This document shows positions 26,902 to 35,216 of a DNA stretch of 64,000 bases, one piece after another. Position numbers and translations under genes: made by a program. Origin of the DNA: Leisingera sp. ANG-M1 (GTDB lineage Bacteria > Pseudomonadota > Alphaproteobacteria > Rhodobacterales > Rhodobacteraceae); the NCBI RefSeq assembly GCF_000813745.1, contig NZ_JWLC01000008.1:124001-188000 (forward strand), written 5' to 3'. Under the pieces are notes generated by a model. It worked only from the letters and a program-made list of their open reading frames with translations. It did not search any database and was not told the origin of the DNA. Every line of letters begins with the position of its first letter. Position 1 is the stretch's first letter.

Positions 26902-26937
26902 CTTGAGAAGGCGGGGCGGCCGCAATAGGTATAGTCT

Positions 26938-28710
26938 ATGACCGCCCCGCGCTCTGATGTGACCAAACCCAAATCCAGAACCGGCTCGCGCACGATCTCG
27001 TGGCGCGCCCGGCTGGCACTTGTGCTGTTCATGGTGGTGGCAGCCATCACTGTCTGGACCACAAACCGGGCGCTAACCCACCGTTTTACCGAAAGCACCC
27101 GCAACCGTGCCGAGCTGCGATTAGCGCTGTATTCCGGCAACCTTCTCAGCGAGCTGCGCCAGCACGCCATCGTGCCGCAGCTGCTGGCGCGCGACCAGAC
27201 CCTGATCTCGGCGCTTCAGTCCAGCGACTTTTCCCTCTCCACCCAGCGGCTGATTTCCTTTGTCGACGAAATCGGCGCTGCTTCAATCATGCTGCTGGCG
27301 CAGGACGGGCGCACCGTGGCCGCCACAGACCGCAACCGGCTGGGCGAGAACCACCGCAATGCGGCCTATTTCGTGGACGCAGTACGGGCCAAGTCGACTG
27401 TATTCTCGGTGATCCCGCGCGAGGTGGGCGGCTACCGCTTTACTTACTCGCGCCGCATGGTGGATGCCACCGGTGTCCTGGGCGCCATTGTGGTCGAAGT
27501 CGATCTGCAGAAGTTCGAGCGCGCCTGGGCGGGAATTTCAGATGCGGTTCTGGTCACCGACAGCACCGGCAATATCATCCTGGCCACTGAGGCGCGCTGG
27601 CGCGGGCTGAAGGAAGACGATGCGCTGACCCTGCAAACGCCGGAGGGCGCCATCCAGCGGGCGATCCGGGCCACCACGGACTGGACTGCGCTGCCGCCGG
27701 ATGCCTATCTGCAGGGCGAGGCGGTGATGCGGCTGGAAACCCGGGTGCCGTTCCAGGGCTGGCGGATGGCCTCCTTCACCACCTACGCCTCGGTGCGCGA
27801 GCGGGTGAATGCGGTGCTGGCGCTGGAAATCATGGGATTCGCGATCCTTCTGGCGCTGGCCTTCTATGCGCTGAGCCGGAAAACCGCGCTGCGGATGGCT
27901 CTGTTCCAGCGCGAGTCGGCAGAGCTTCGCGTATTGAACGCTCGCCTGCAGCGGGAAATCGCCGAGCGCGAACGGATGCAAAAGACCCTTGCGGTGGCCG
28001 AACAGAGCCTGGCACAGAGCTCGAAACTGGCCGCCTTGGGCGAGATGTCGGCGGCGGTCAGCCACGAGCTGAATCAGCCGCTTGCGGCAATGAAAACCTA
28101 TCTGGCCGGCGCCCGGCTTTTGCTCAACCGCAACCGCCCGGACGAGGCCTTGGCCTCCTTTGGCCGGATTGACGACTTGATCGAGCGGATGGGGGCGATC
28201 ACCCGGCAGCTGAAGTCCTACGCGCGCAAGGGCGGTGATGCGTTTAGCCCTGTAAACTTGGGCGATGCGCTGGCTTCCAGCCTGTCGATGATGGAGCCGC
28301 AGCTGCGCCAGCGGCACGTGAAAATCACCCGGATTTTGCCGGAAGAACCTGTTATGGTGATGGGCGACCGGATGCGGCTGGAACAGGTCATGGTCAACCT
28401 CTTGCGCAATGCGCTGGATGCCACCAAGTCGGTGGCGGATCCGGAGGTGGAAATCCTTCTGGCCGCAGGCGAGACCGCGACCCTTTCGGTGCGCGACAAC
28501 GGGGTGGGGATCAAGGACTTCGACGAGCTGTTCGAGCCGTTCTACACCACCAAGCAGCCCGGCGACGGGGTGGGTTTGGGGCTTGCCATCTCCTCGGGGA
28601 TCGTCAACGACCTTGGGGGACGGCTGACCGCCCGTAACGGGCAGAACGGCGGGGCGGTCTTTGAGATGCAATTGCCGGTCCTGGTGGACGGCATCGAGGC
28701 GGCGGAGTGA
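26938..28710 (+). CDS. dctB: Sensor histidine kinase, DctB type
   Basis: A 590-residue membrane sensor kinase. One helix near residues 25-45 and a second near 295-315 flank a periplasmic double-PAS-like sensor, as in DctB. A coiled linker (ESAELRVLNARLQREIAERERMQKTL) leads to the H-box AAVSHELNQPLAAMKTYLAG, then NLLRNALDAT (N-box), DNGVGI (G1) and GVGLGLAISSGIV (G2). DctB senses C4-dicarboxylates and phosphorylates DctD to induce their transporter. It is followed by dctD after 32 bases. The dctPQM genes here are far away and may not be its target. Confidence 0.85.
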   Translation: MTAPRSDVTKPKSRTGSRTISWRARLALVLFMVVAAITVWTTNRALTHRFTESTRNRAELRLALYSGNLLSELRQHAIVPQLLARDQTLISALQSSDFSLSTQRLISFVDEIGAASIMLLAQDGRTVAATDRNRLGENHRNAAYFVDAVRAKSTVFSVIPREVGGYRFTYSRRMVDATGVLGAIVVEVDLQKFERAWAGISDAVLVTDSTGNIILATEARWRGLKEDDALTLQTPEGAIQRAIRATTDWTALPPDAYLQGEAVMRLETRVPFQGWRMASFTTYASVRERVNAVLALEIMGFAILLALAFYALSRKTALRMALFQRESAELRVLNARLQREIAERERMQKTLAVAEQSLAQSSKLAALGEMSAAVSHELNQPLAAMKTYLAGARLLLNRNRPDEALASFGRIDDLIERMGAITRQLKSYARKGGDAFSPVNLGDALASSLSMMEPQLRQRHVKITRILPEEPVMVMGDRMRLEQVMVNLLRNALDATKSVADPEVEILLAAGETATLSVRDNGVGIKDFDELFEPFYTTKQPGDGVGLGLAISSGIVNDLGGRLTARNGQNGGAVFEMQLPVLVDGIEAAE

Positions 28711-28742
28711 CCGCGGCCTGTAAGAGTTAGGAGAGGACGCGC

Positions 28743-30080
28743 ATGGCACAGGCTATGAAAATCGCGATCGTCGATGATGAGCAGGATATGCGGCAGTCGA
28801 TCAGCCAGTGGCTGGCGCTGTCGGGCTATGACACCGAAACTTTCTCCAGCGCCGAAGAAGCGCTGAAGGTGCTGGGCCCGGATTACCCGGGGATCGTGAT
28901 CTCCGACATCAAGATGCCGGGCATGGACGGCATGCAGTTCCTGAAAAAGCTGATGGGCAGCGACTCTGCCCTGCCGGTGATCATGATCACCGGCCACGGC
29001 GATGTGCCGATGGCGGTTGAAGCGATGCGCGTCGGCGCCTTCGATTTCCTGGAGAAACCCTTCAACCCGGACCGGATGTCCGAACTGGCCAAACGCGCAA
29101 CCGGCGCCCGCCGCCTGACTTTGGACAACCGGGCCCTGCGGCGCGAACTGTCGGACGGCGGTCAGATCATGAAGAAGCTGATCGGCCAAAGCCCGGTGAT
29201 GGAGCGCCTGCGCGAGGACATCCTCGATCTGGGCCAGGCCGATGGCCATGTGCTGATCGACGGCGAGACCGGCACCGGCAAAACTTTGGTCGCCCACGCG
29301 CTGCATGCGGTTGGCAGCAGGGCGGGCAAGAAATTCGTGCTGATCTCCTGCGCCGCGCTGGAAGAGGAGGCGCTGGCCAAGCGTCTGTTCGGCCCTATGC
29401 TGCCGGAAGACAGCATGCTGCCGGCCATCGAGGAAGCGCGCGGCGGCACCCTGGTGCTGGAAGACATTGATGCGCTGTCGGAAACCCTGCAGGCCAAGCT
29501 CCTGAGCGTGATCAACGAGCAGGGCACCCCGGCGGAAACCCGCATCATCGCGATCTCCAACCTGCAGGAAGCGGGCAAGACCTGCGAGGACGCCCTGCGC
29601 CCGGATCTGTTTTATCGCCTGGCGGCGCTGCGCATCACTGTGCCGCCGCTGCGCCAGCGCGGCGAGGATATCCTGACCCTGTTCACCCGCCTATCGGAGC
29701 AGTTCTCCGAGGAATACGGCTGCGACGCCCCGCAGGTGAGCGCCCAGGAAGCCGCGCAGCTGCTGCAGGCGCCCTGGCCGGGCAATGTGCGCCAGCTGAT
29801 CAACATCGCCGAACGCGCGGTGCTGCAGTCGCGCCGCGGCTCGGGCACCATTGCCTCGCTGCTGATGTCCGATCATGAGGAGATGCAGCCGGTGATGACC
29901 ACCGAAGGCAAGCCGCTGAAGGAATATGTGGAGGCCTTTGAACGCATGCTGATCGACAACACCATGCGCCGCCACAAGGGCTCGATCGCCAGCGTGATGG
30001 ACGAGCTGTGCCTGCCGCGCCGGACCCTGAACGAGAAGATGGCCAAATACGGCCTGCAGCGCTCGGATTACCTGGCCTGA
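28743..30080 (+). CDS. dctD: DctD-type response regulator lacking the GAFTGA loop
   Basis: A 445-residue regulator with receiver, AAA+ and Fis-type DNA-binding domains. The receiver has Asp11/Asp12, phospho-acceptor Asp55 (ISDIKMPGMDG) and Lys105. The AAA+ domain has Walker A GETGTGKT (174-181), and the arginine region RPDLFYRLAALRITVPPLRQR is kept. After LFG (215-217) the sequence goes straight to PMLPEDSMLPAIEEARGGTL: the GAFTGA loop that contacts sigma-54 is missing, and the Walker B DE pair reads ED (LVLEDID). The C-terminal helix-turn-helix is present. It may therefore activate with sigma-70 polymerase, as R. capsulatus NtrC does, or act as a repressor. Pairs with DctB. Confidence 0.85.
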   Translation: MAQAMKIAIVDDEQDMRQSISQWLALSGYDTETFSSAEEALKVLGPDYPGIVISDIKMPGMDGMQFLKKLMGSDSALPVIMITGHGDVPMAVEAMRVGAFDFLEKPFNPDRMSELAKRATGARRLTLDNRALRRELSDGGQIMKKLIGQSPVMERLREDILDLGQADGHVLIDGETGTGKTLVAHALHAVGSRAGKKFVLISCAALEEEALAKRLFGPMLPEDSMLPAIEEARGGTLVLEDIDALSETLQAKLLSVINEQGTPAETRIIAISNLQEAGKTCEDALRPDLFYRLAALRITVPPLRQRGEDILTLFTRLSEQFSEEYGCDAPQVSAQEAAQLLQAPWPGNVRQLINIAERAVLQSRRGSGTIASLLMSDHEEMQPVMTTEGKPLKEYVEAFERMLIDNTMRRHKGSIASVMDELCLPRRTLNEKMAKYGLQRSDYLA

Positions 30081-30188
30081 GGCTTGTGCTGCCGTTTCCC
30101 GGCGCGGGGAACGGCATGAAAATCACGCGTTTTTTGAGCCGGATTTTCTGCCGAGTTCCGGTTTTTGCCGGAAAACTTACCTGAAATT

Positions 30189-30220
30189 AACAGCTTGCCT
30201 GCTATTGGCAGGCTGTTTGC
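30189..30220 (+). terminator. Terminator after dctD
   Basis: AACAGCTTGCC (30189-30199) pairs with GGCAGGCTGTT (30207-30217) with one G-U pair around a seven-base loop, followed by TTTGCATTTT. It lies 109 bases after dctD. Confidence 0.72.
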
Positions 30221-30664
30221 ATTTTCAGGTCCGGCAGAGTCGAATGGCCATTGTCATTACCTATCCACAGGCCTTATGCTGACCCAACGGGCCGGAAACC
30301 GGCATTTGGTTTCGCCCGTTCTGATGAGTTTCGCTGGCTCTGGCTTTTGTCCGGCATGATCCGAGAAAGCTGCAGCCAGGCCGATTGGCCCTCTGACACA
30401 GAGGGCAGTTTAGCGCCCAAACCGGCCTCTAACCGGTGAAGGGATAATAGGGCAGGCCCGGGATACACCCGCCTGCCGGAGAAGAACCGCGATGACGCGC
30501 GCGAGAGCGAAGAGCACTGAGGCAGGAAGGCCGGGCATTGTCCCCGGGACCACCTGCTGCACCGCGCCGTCCGAGATCGCCCTGACAAGACACCACCCGA
30601 AACGCGCGCGGCCGCCTGGAAGCAGACAGCTTGCGGGCGCACAGGGCAGGTGCACCAAGGAAAC
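30221..30664 (+). promoter_or_regulatory. Gene-free structured leader of rne
   Basis: About 440 bases with no convincing gene before rne. Clear hairpins are GCCCTCTG/CAGAGGGC with an ACA loop (30388-30406) and GGCAGG..CGGG/CCCGCCTGCC (30451-30477). RNase E genes in enterobacteria control themselves through a structured long 5' leader; the same principle may apply here, but the structures are not the enterobacterial ones. Confidence 0.5.
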
Positions 30665-33600
30665 ATGGCTAAGAAAATGCTTATCGATGCCACCCACGCG
30701 GAAGAGACCCGCGTCGTGGTGGTTGACGGAAACAAGGTTGAGGAATTTGACTTTGAGTCCGAAAACAAACGGCAGCTTGCCGGCAATATCTATCTCGCAA
30801 AAGTAACCCGGGTTGAGCCGTCGCTGCAGGCGGCCTTTGTTGACTATGGCGGCAACCGCCATGGCTTCCTGGCGTTTTCGGAAATCCACCCGGACTATTA
30901 TCAGATCCCCGTGGCTGACCGCGAAGCGCTGATGGAGGAAGAGCGCGCCTATGCCGAGGCAATGCGCGCCCGCGACGAGGAAGAGGAAGCCAAGCAGTCC
31001 AAACCCAAGCGCACGCGCAAATCCAAGTCTTCGGCCAAGGCGGCCAAGGCTTCTTCCGATGATGCGGTGGAGACCAAAGAGGTCGAAACCCCGGAAGAGC
31101 AGCCCGCAGAAATTGCGGGCATGGAGACCATCGACCTGAGCGACAGTGCTGAGGCGGCGGACGAACCGGCTGCAGAGCTGGCCGAGGTTCCGGAAGGTTC
31201 CTCGCCGATGGAGCGTGTCTCGGAAACGCCGGTTGAAGATCCGGATGAGGCCGCTGCAGAGGACGCCGGCGAAGCGGCTGCTGAGGCTGATGCCGCGGCT
31301 CAGGAAGGTGAGGCGGCGAAAGCTCCTGCGGCGGCTGAAGAGCCCCAGGCTGAGCCCGCCGAGGTGGACGCAGACGCAGACTCCGCAGAAGATGCAGCCC
31401 CGGTTGAAGAGGCCGCTGCTGACGCAGAGGCGGCTCCTGAAGAGGGCGCAGAAGCAGACGCTGAAACCCCTGCTGATCGCGGGGCGGAACCTGTTGCGGC
31501 AGAGGCTTCCGAGCCTGAAGTCAAGGCGGAAGAGACCGCCGAGGCCGCTCCGGCGGAAAACGCCGGTGAAGAGGCTTCCTCTGAGGAGGCAGACGGCGAA
31601 GACGGCGACGTGGACGATGCCAAGTCCCGCCGCGCCGACGCAACCTCCAAAGACGAAAGCATCGAATCCGTTGCCGACGAGGACGACAGCGAGGACATCC
31701 GTCCGCCGCGCAAACCGCGTCCGCGCCGCTACAAGATCCAGGAAGTCATCAAGGTCCGCCAGGTTCTGCTGGTGCAGGTCGTCAAGGAAGAGCGCGGCAA
31801 CAAGGGCGCAGCGCTGACCACCTACCTGTCGCTGGCCGGCCGCTACTGCGTGCTGATGCCCAACACTGCCCGCGGCGGCGGCATCTCCCGCAAGATCACC
31901 AACGCTGCCGACCGCAAGAAACTGAAAGACATCGCAACCGAGCTGGACGTGCCGACCGGCGCGGGCCTGATCGTGCGCACCGCCGGTGCCAAGCGCACCA
32001 AATCCGAAATCAAGCGCGACTATGAATACCTGCAGCGCATGTGGGAGCAGATCCGCGAGCTGACGCTGAAATCCATCGCTCCGGCCAAGATCTATGAAGA
32101 AGGCGACCTGATCAAACGCTCGATCCGCGACCTCTACAGCCGCGAGATCGACGAGGTTCTGGTGGAAGGCGACCGCGGCTACCGCATCGCCAAGGACTTC
32201 ATGAAAATGATCATGCCGTCCCATGCCAAGAACGTGAAGCACTACCAGGAAGCGCTGCCGCTGTTTGCGCGCTACCAGGTGGAAAGCTACTTGGGCGGCA
32301 TGTTCAACCCGACCGTGCAGCTGAAGTCCGGCGGTTACATCGTGATCGGCGTCACTGAGGCGCTGGTGGCGATCGACGTGAACTCAGGCCGCGCGACCAA
32401 GGAAGCCTCGATCGAGGAAACCGCGCTGAAGACCAACCTGGAGGCGGCTGAGGAAGTCGCCCGCCAGCTGCGTCTGCGCGACCTCGCGGGCCTCATCGTC
32501 ATCGACTTCATCGACATGGACGAGCGTAAGAACAACGCCGCCGTCGAAAAGCGCATGAAGGACAAGCTGAAGACCGACCGTGCCCGCATCCAGGTGGGCC
32601 GGATCTCGGGCTTCGGGCTGATGGAAATGTCGCGCCAGCGCCTGCGCCCCGGCATGATCGAGGCCACCACAGCGCCGTGTCCGCATTGCCATGGCACCGG
32701 CCTGATCCGCTCGGACGATTCGATGGCGCTGTCGATCCTGCGCCAGATTGAGGAAGAGGGCACCCGCCGCCGCTCCCGCGAGGTTCTGGTGCGCTGCCCG
32801 GTCTCCATCGCCAACTTCCTGATGAACCAGAAGCGCGAGCATATCGCCCAGATCGAAGCGCGTTACGGCCTGTCCGTGCGCATCGAAGGCGACATGCATC
32901 TGGTCAGCCCGGACTTTGTGCTGGAGAAATTCAAGACCGCGTCCCGCAACGTGCCTGCGGCAACGGCCCCGGTGGTGTCGGTGGATACTTCGATCATGGA
33001 TCAGGTCGACGCCGAGGAAGCCAAGCAGGAAGAGGAAGAAGCCGCGGCAGCAGTGGAAACTGCTGAGGACGGCAGCCAGGACGACAAGCCCAAGCGCAAG
33101 CGCCGCCGCCGCCGCCGCCGCAAGTCCGGCTCGGGCGATCAGGCCCAGGCTGGTGAGAACGGCGATGAGGCCGCGGACGGCCAGGAACAGCCGGCTGAGG
33201 AAGCTGCCGAGGCGTCCGAGCCTGCAGAAGCTGCTCCCGAAGGGGACGAAGCTGGGTCTGAAGAGGTGAAGGAGAAGAAGAAGCCTTCCCGCAGCCGTTC
33301 CCGCTCGCGGAAGTCCAAGCCGAAAAAGGCTGAGACCGAAGCTGCAGAAGCCGCTGAAGAAGCCCCGGCATCTGAGGAAGCTGCGCAAGAGGCTGCACAG
33401 GACGAAGCCACCGAGGCGGTTGCCGAACCTGCTGTGGCAGAGGCGGAAGATGCCTCTGCGGAAGCTCCGGTGGCTGATGCCGACGCGCCTCAGGCAGAAC
33501 CGGTTGCAGAAGTCTCCGCGGACGAAGCAGAGACTGCAGCTCAACCGGCTGAGGAAGCCGCTGCAGATGCGGAAGCTGCTGCTCCGACTGATGAAGCAGC

Positions 33601-33862
33601 GCCAGAGGAAGAAACCGCTGAGGCTTCGGCTGAAGAGGTTGCAGAAGATGCGGCGGATGCGTCTGCGGCTGAACCGGCTGCTGAAGAAGCTGAACCTGTA
33701 GCGGAAGCGCCTGCCGTAGCGGAGGAGCCCGTGCAAGCCGAACCGGCACCGGCAGCGGAGGAGAAGCAGCCGGAGCCTGCGATGGCAGGTGCGGAAGCGG
33801 AACCCGAGCCTGCGGCCCCGCCCAAACCCAAGCGCCGCGGCTGGTGGTCGATGGGCAGCTAA
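30665..33862 (+). CDS. rne: Ribonuclease E
   Basis: A 1065-residue RNase E, the endonuclease core of the RNA degradosome. The start MAKKMLIDATHAEETRV has AAGGAA upstream. The S1 domain begins near residue 35 and is interrupted by an acidic, alanine/glutamate-rich insertion of roughly 250 residues (about 105-355), typical in alphaproteobacteria but long here. The RNase H-like/DNase I-like core follows, with catalytic-type VAIDVNSGR and IDFIDMDERKN, then the zinc-link CPHCHGTG. The C-terminal 290 residues are low-complexity, with a run of eight arginines and long acidic stretches, ending PKRRGWWSMGS; this is the likely scaffold for degradosome partners and RNA. Confidence 0.95.
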   Translation: MAKKMLIDATHAEETRVVVVDGNKVEEFDFESENKRQLAGNIYLAKVTRVEPSLQAAFVDYGGNRHGFLAFSEIHPDYYQIPVADREALMEEERAYAEAMRARDEEEEAKQSKPKRTRKSKSSAKAAKASSDDAVETKEVETPEEQPAEIAGMETIDLSDSAEAADEPAAELAEVPEGSSPMERVSETPVEDPDEAAAEDAGEAAAEADAAAQEGEAAKAPAAAEEPQAEPAEVDADADSAEDAAPVEEAAADAEAAPEEGAEADAETPADRGAEPVAAEASEPEVKAEETAEAAPAENAGEEASSEEADGEDGDVDDAKSRRADATSKDESIESVADEDDSEDIRPPRKPRPRRYKIQEVIKVRQVLLVQVVKEERGNKGAALTTYLSLAGRYCVLMPNTARGGGISRKITNAADRKKLKDIATELDVPTGAGLIVRTAGAKRTKSEIKRDYEYLQRMWEQIRELTLKSIAPAKIYEEGDLIKRSIRDLYSREIDEVLVEGDRGYRIAKDFMKMIMPSHAKNVKHYQEALPLFARYQVESYLGGMFNPTVQLKSGGYIVIGVTEALVAIDVNSGRATKEASIEETALKTNLEAAEEVARQLRLRDLAGLIVIDFIDMDERKNNAAVEKRMKDKLKTDRARIQVGRISGFGLMEMSRQRLRPGMIEATTAPCPHCHGTGLIRSDDSMALSILRQIEEEGTRRRSREVLVRCPVSIANFLMNQKREHIAQIEARYGLSVRIEGDMHLVSPDFVLEKFKTASRNVPAATAPVVSVDTSIMDQVDAEEAKQEEEEAAAAVETAEDGSQDDKPKRKRRRRRRRKSGSGDQAQAGENGDEAADGQEQPAEEAAEASEPAEAAPEGDEAGSEEVKEKKKPSRSRSRSRKSKPKKAETEAAEAAEEAPASEEAAQEAAQDEATEAVAEPAVAEAEDASAEAPVADADAPQAEPVAEVSADEAETAAQPAEEAAADAEAAAPTDEAAPEEETAEASAEEVAEDAADASAAEPAAEEAEPVAEAPAVAEEPVQAEPAPAAEEKQPEPAMAGAEAEPEPAAPPKPKRRGWWSMGS

Positions 33863-33880
33863 GTTCGCGAAACATGAATG

Positions 33881-33909
33881 AAAAGGCAGGCCGCGAGGCC
33901 TGCCTTTTT
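33881..33909 (+). terminator. Terminator after rne
   Basis: AAAAGGCAGGCC pairs with GGCCTGCCTTTTT around a GCGA tetraloop, starting 19 bases after the rne stop. Confidence 0.92.
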
Positions 33910-34023
33910 CTTTGAATGCGCAAAAGCGCTGGTCTTGGGAAACGCCTATTCCGGCACCAGACATCCCAGGAAACCTAGCGGATTTCCGGTGTGCCTTCTG
34001 CATTTGCAAAGGAGAAGTTTGCT

Positions 34024-34257
34024 TCAGCTGCCCTTGCGGATCAGATAGATCTGGTGGCCGGCACCATCGCTGTGGCCCAGAAATTCATGACCGGCCTCAT
34101 TGCAGAAATGGGGCACGTCGATCACCGCGGCCGGATCATCGGCCAGCAATTCCAGCACATGGCCGGGCTGCAGTGCTTTCAGGCGTTTACGGGCCTTCAG
34201 GACAGGCAAGGGGCACAACAGCCCGATGGCGTCCAGGGTCTCTTTGATCTCGCTCAT
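34024..34257 (-). CDS. tusA: TusA-family sulfurtransferase
   Basis: A 77-residue TusA-like protein. The active cysteine is in LDAIGLLCPLPVLKARKRL (Cys15), the CPxP motif of the family, and LLADDPAAVIDVPHFC matches the C-terminal fold. TusA proteins carry persulfide sulfur for tRNA thiolation, molybdenum cofactor or sulfur oxidation. The start MSEIKETLDAIG at 34257 gives the normal length; the longer frame runs into the divergent ccdA. Its pairing with ccdA hints at thiol or sulfur trafficking. Confidence 0.88.
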   Translation of the reverse strand: MSEIKETLDAIGLLCPLPVLKARKRLKALQPGHVLELLADDPAAVIDVPHFCNEAGHEFLGHSDGAGHQIYLIRKGS

Positions 34258-34351
34258 GGTGTTCAGATAAGGGGGATGTTTCATGCTGTCCACAAGGATG
34301 TGACCAGCCGCCCCCGTGACGCTGGCGGATAGCTGACATAAGTGTTGAGGC

Positions 34352-35104
34352 ATGTTTGGAATCGAGATCATCGACGCAGGGCTGCTCCCTGCCATGCTGG
34401 TGGCGCTGCTGGGCGGCGTGATCAGCTTTCTGTCGCCCTGCGTTCTGCCGATCGTGCCGCCGTACCTGGCCTATATGAGCGGCGTCACCATTGGCGAGAT
34501 GCAGGGCACTGCGGCGGCCCGGCGCAAGGCGGTTATCGCCGCACTGTTTTTTGTGCTGGGCTTGTCCACCGTGTTTCTGCTTCTGGGCTTCACGGCCTCG
34601 GCCTTTGGCGCCTTTGTCTTGAAAAATCAGGAGCTTTTCGCGCAAGCTTCCGGCGTCGTCGTAATCATCTTCGGCCTTCATTTCCTATCGGTCTTCCGCA
34701 TCCCGCTGCTGGATCGGGAAGCCCGGATGGAGGCAGGCGAGTCCGGAGGCTCGGCGCTTGGCGCCTATGTGCTCGGCCTGGCCTTTGCCTTTGGCTGGAC
34801 CCCCTGCATCGGCCCGCAGCTGGGCGCGATCCTGTCGCTGGCAGCGTCCGAGGCTTCGGTCAGCCGCGGCACCGTATTGCTGGGCGTTTATGCCGCAGGC
34901 CTTGGCATACCCTTCCTGCTGGCGGCGATGTTCCTCAACCGCTCCATGGTGCTGATGAACAAGATGAAGCGCCATATGGGCGCGATTGAGAAAGCGATGG
35001 GCGGCCTCCTCCTGTTTGTTGGTTTTATGCTGGTTACCGGGCTTTTCACCGAATTCTCCTGGTGGCTGCTGGAGGCGTTCCCGGCGCTGGCAACGCTGGG
35101 CTGA
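34352..35104 (+). CDS. ccdA: CcdA-type thiol-disulfide interchange membrane protein
   Basis: A 250-residue inner-membrane protein with six predicted helices. The two redox cysteines lie in FLSPCVLPIVPPYL near residue 30 and FGWTPCIGPQLGA near 150, the exact CcdA/DsbD-gamma layout. CcdA carries electrons from cytoplasmic thioredoxin to periplasmic partners such as apocytochrome c maturation thioredoxins. It is divergent from tusA and ends at a strong terminator. Confidence 0.93.
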   Translation: MFGIEIIDAGLLPAMLVALLGGVISFLSPCVLPIVPPYLAYMSGVTIGEMQGTAAARRKAVIAALFFVLGLSTVFLLLGFTASAFGAFVLKNQELFAQASGVVVIIFGLHFLSVFRIPLLDREARMEAGESGGSALGAYVLGLAFAFGWTPCIGPQLGAILSLAASEASVSRGTVLLGVYAAGLGIPFLLAAMFLNRSMVLMNKMKRHMGAIEKAMGGLLLFVGFMLVTGLFTEFSWWLLEAFPALATLG

Positions 35105-35119
35105 CTTCAGGGGTGTTCC

Positions 35120-35143
35120 AAGGGGCCTTTGGGCCCCTTTTTC
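35120..35143 (+). terminator. Terminator after ccdA
   Basis: AAGGGGCC and GGCCCCTT form a tight stem (with TTTG in the loop region), followed by TTTTC, 16 bases after the ccdA stop. Confidence 0.85.
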
Positions 35144-35216
35144 TTTGCCCGGGGCGGCCTTACTCTTGCCGGATTGCACTGCTATTCTGGAGTGGAAAGG
35201 CAGAGCAGGTAAGAGC

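Noticed and set aside
30410-32242. A 610-residue open frame on the minus strand over the start of rne
   Set aside because: It is Arg/Gly/Leu/Phe-rich and only reflects the repetitive GC-rich coding of the RNase E insertion.
31000-33840. Apparent short tandem repeats in rne
   Set aside because: They are degenerate alanine/glutamate codon runs in a coding region, not a satellite or CRISPR array.
32384-34009. A 541-residue open frame on the minus strand over the 3' half of rne
   Set aside because: It is the shadow of the low-complexity RNase E C-terminus; it has no motif and ignores the rne terminator.
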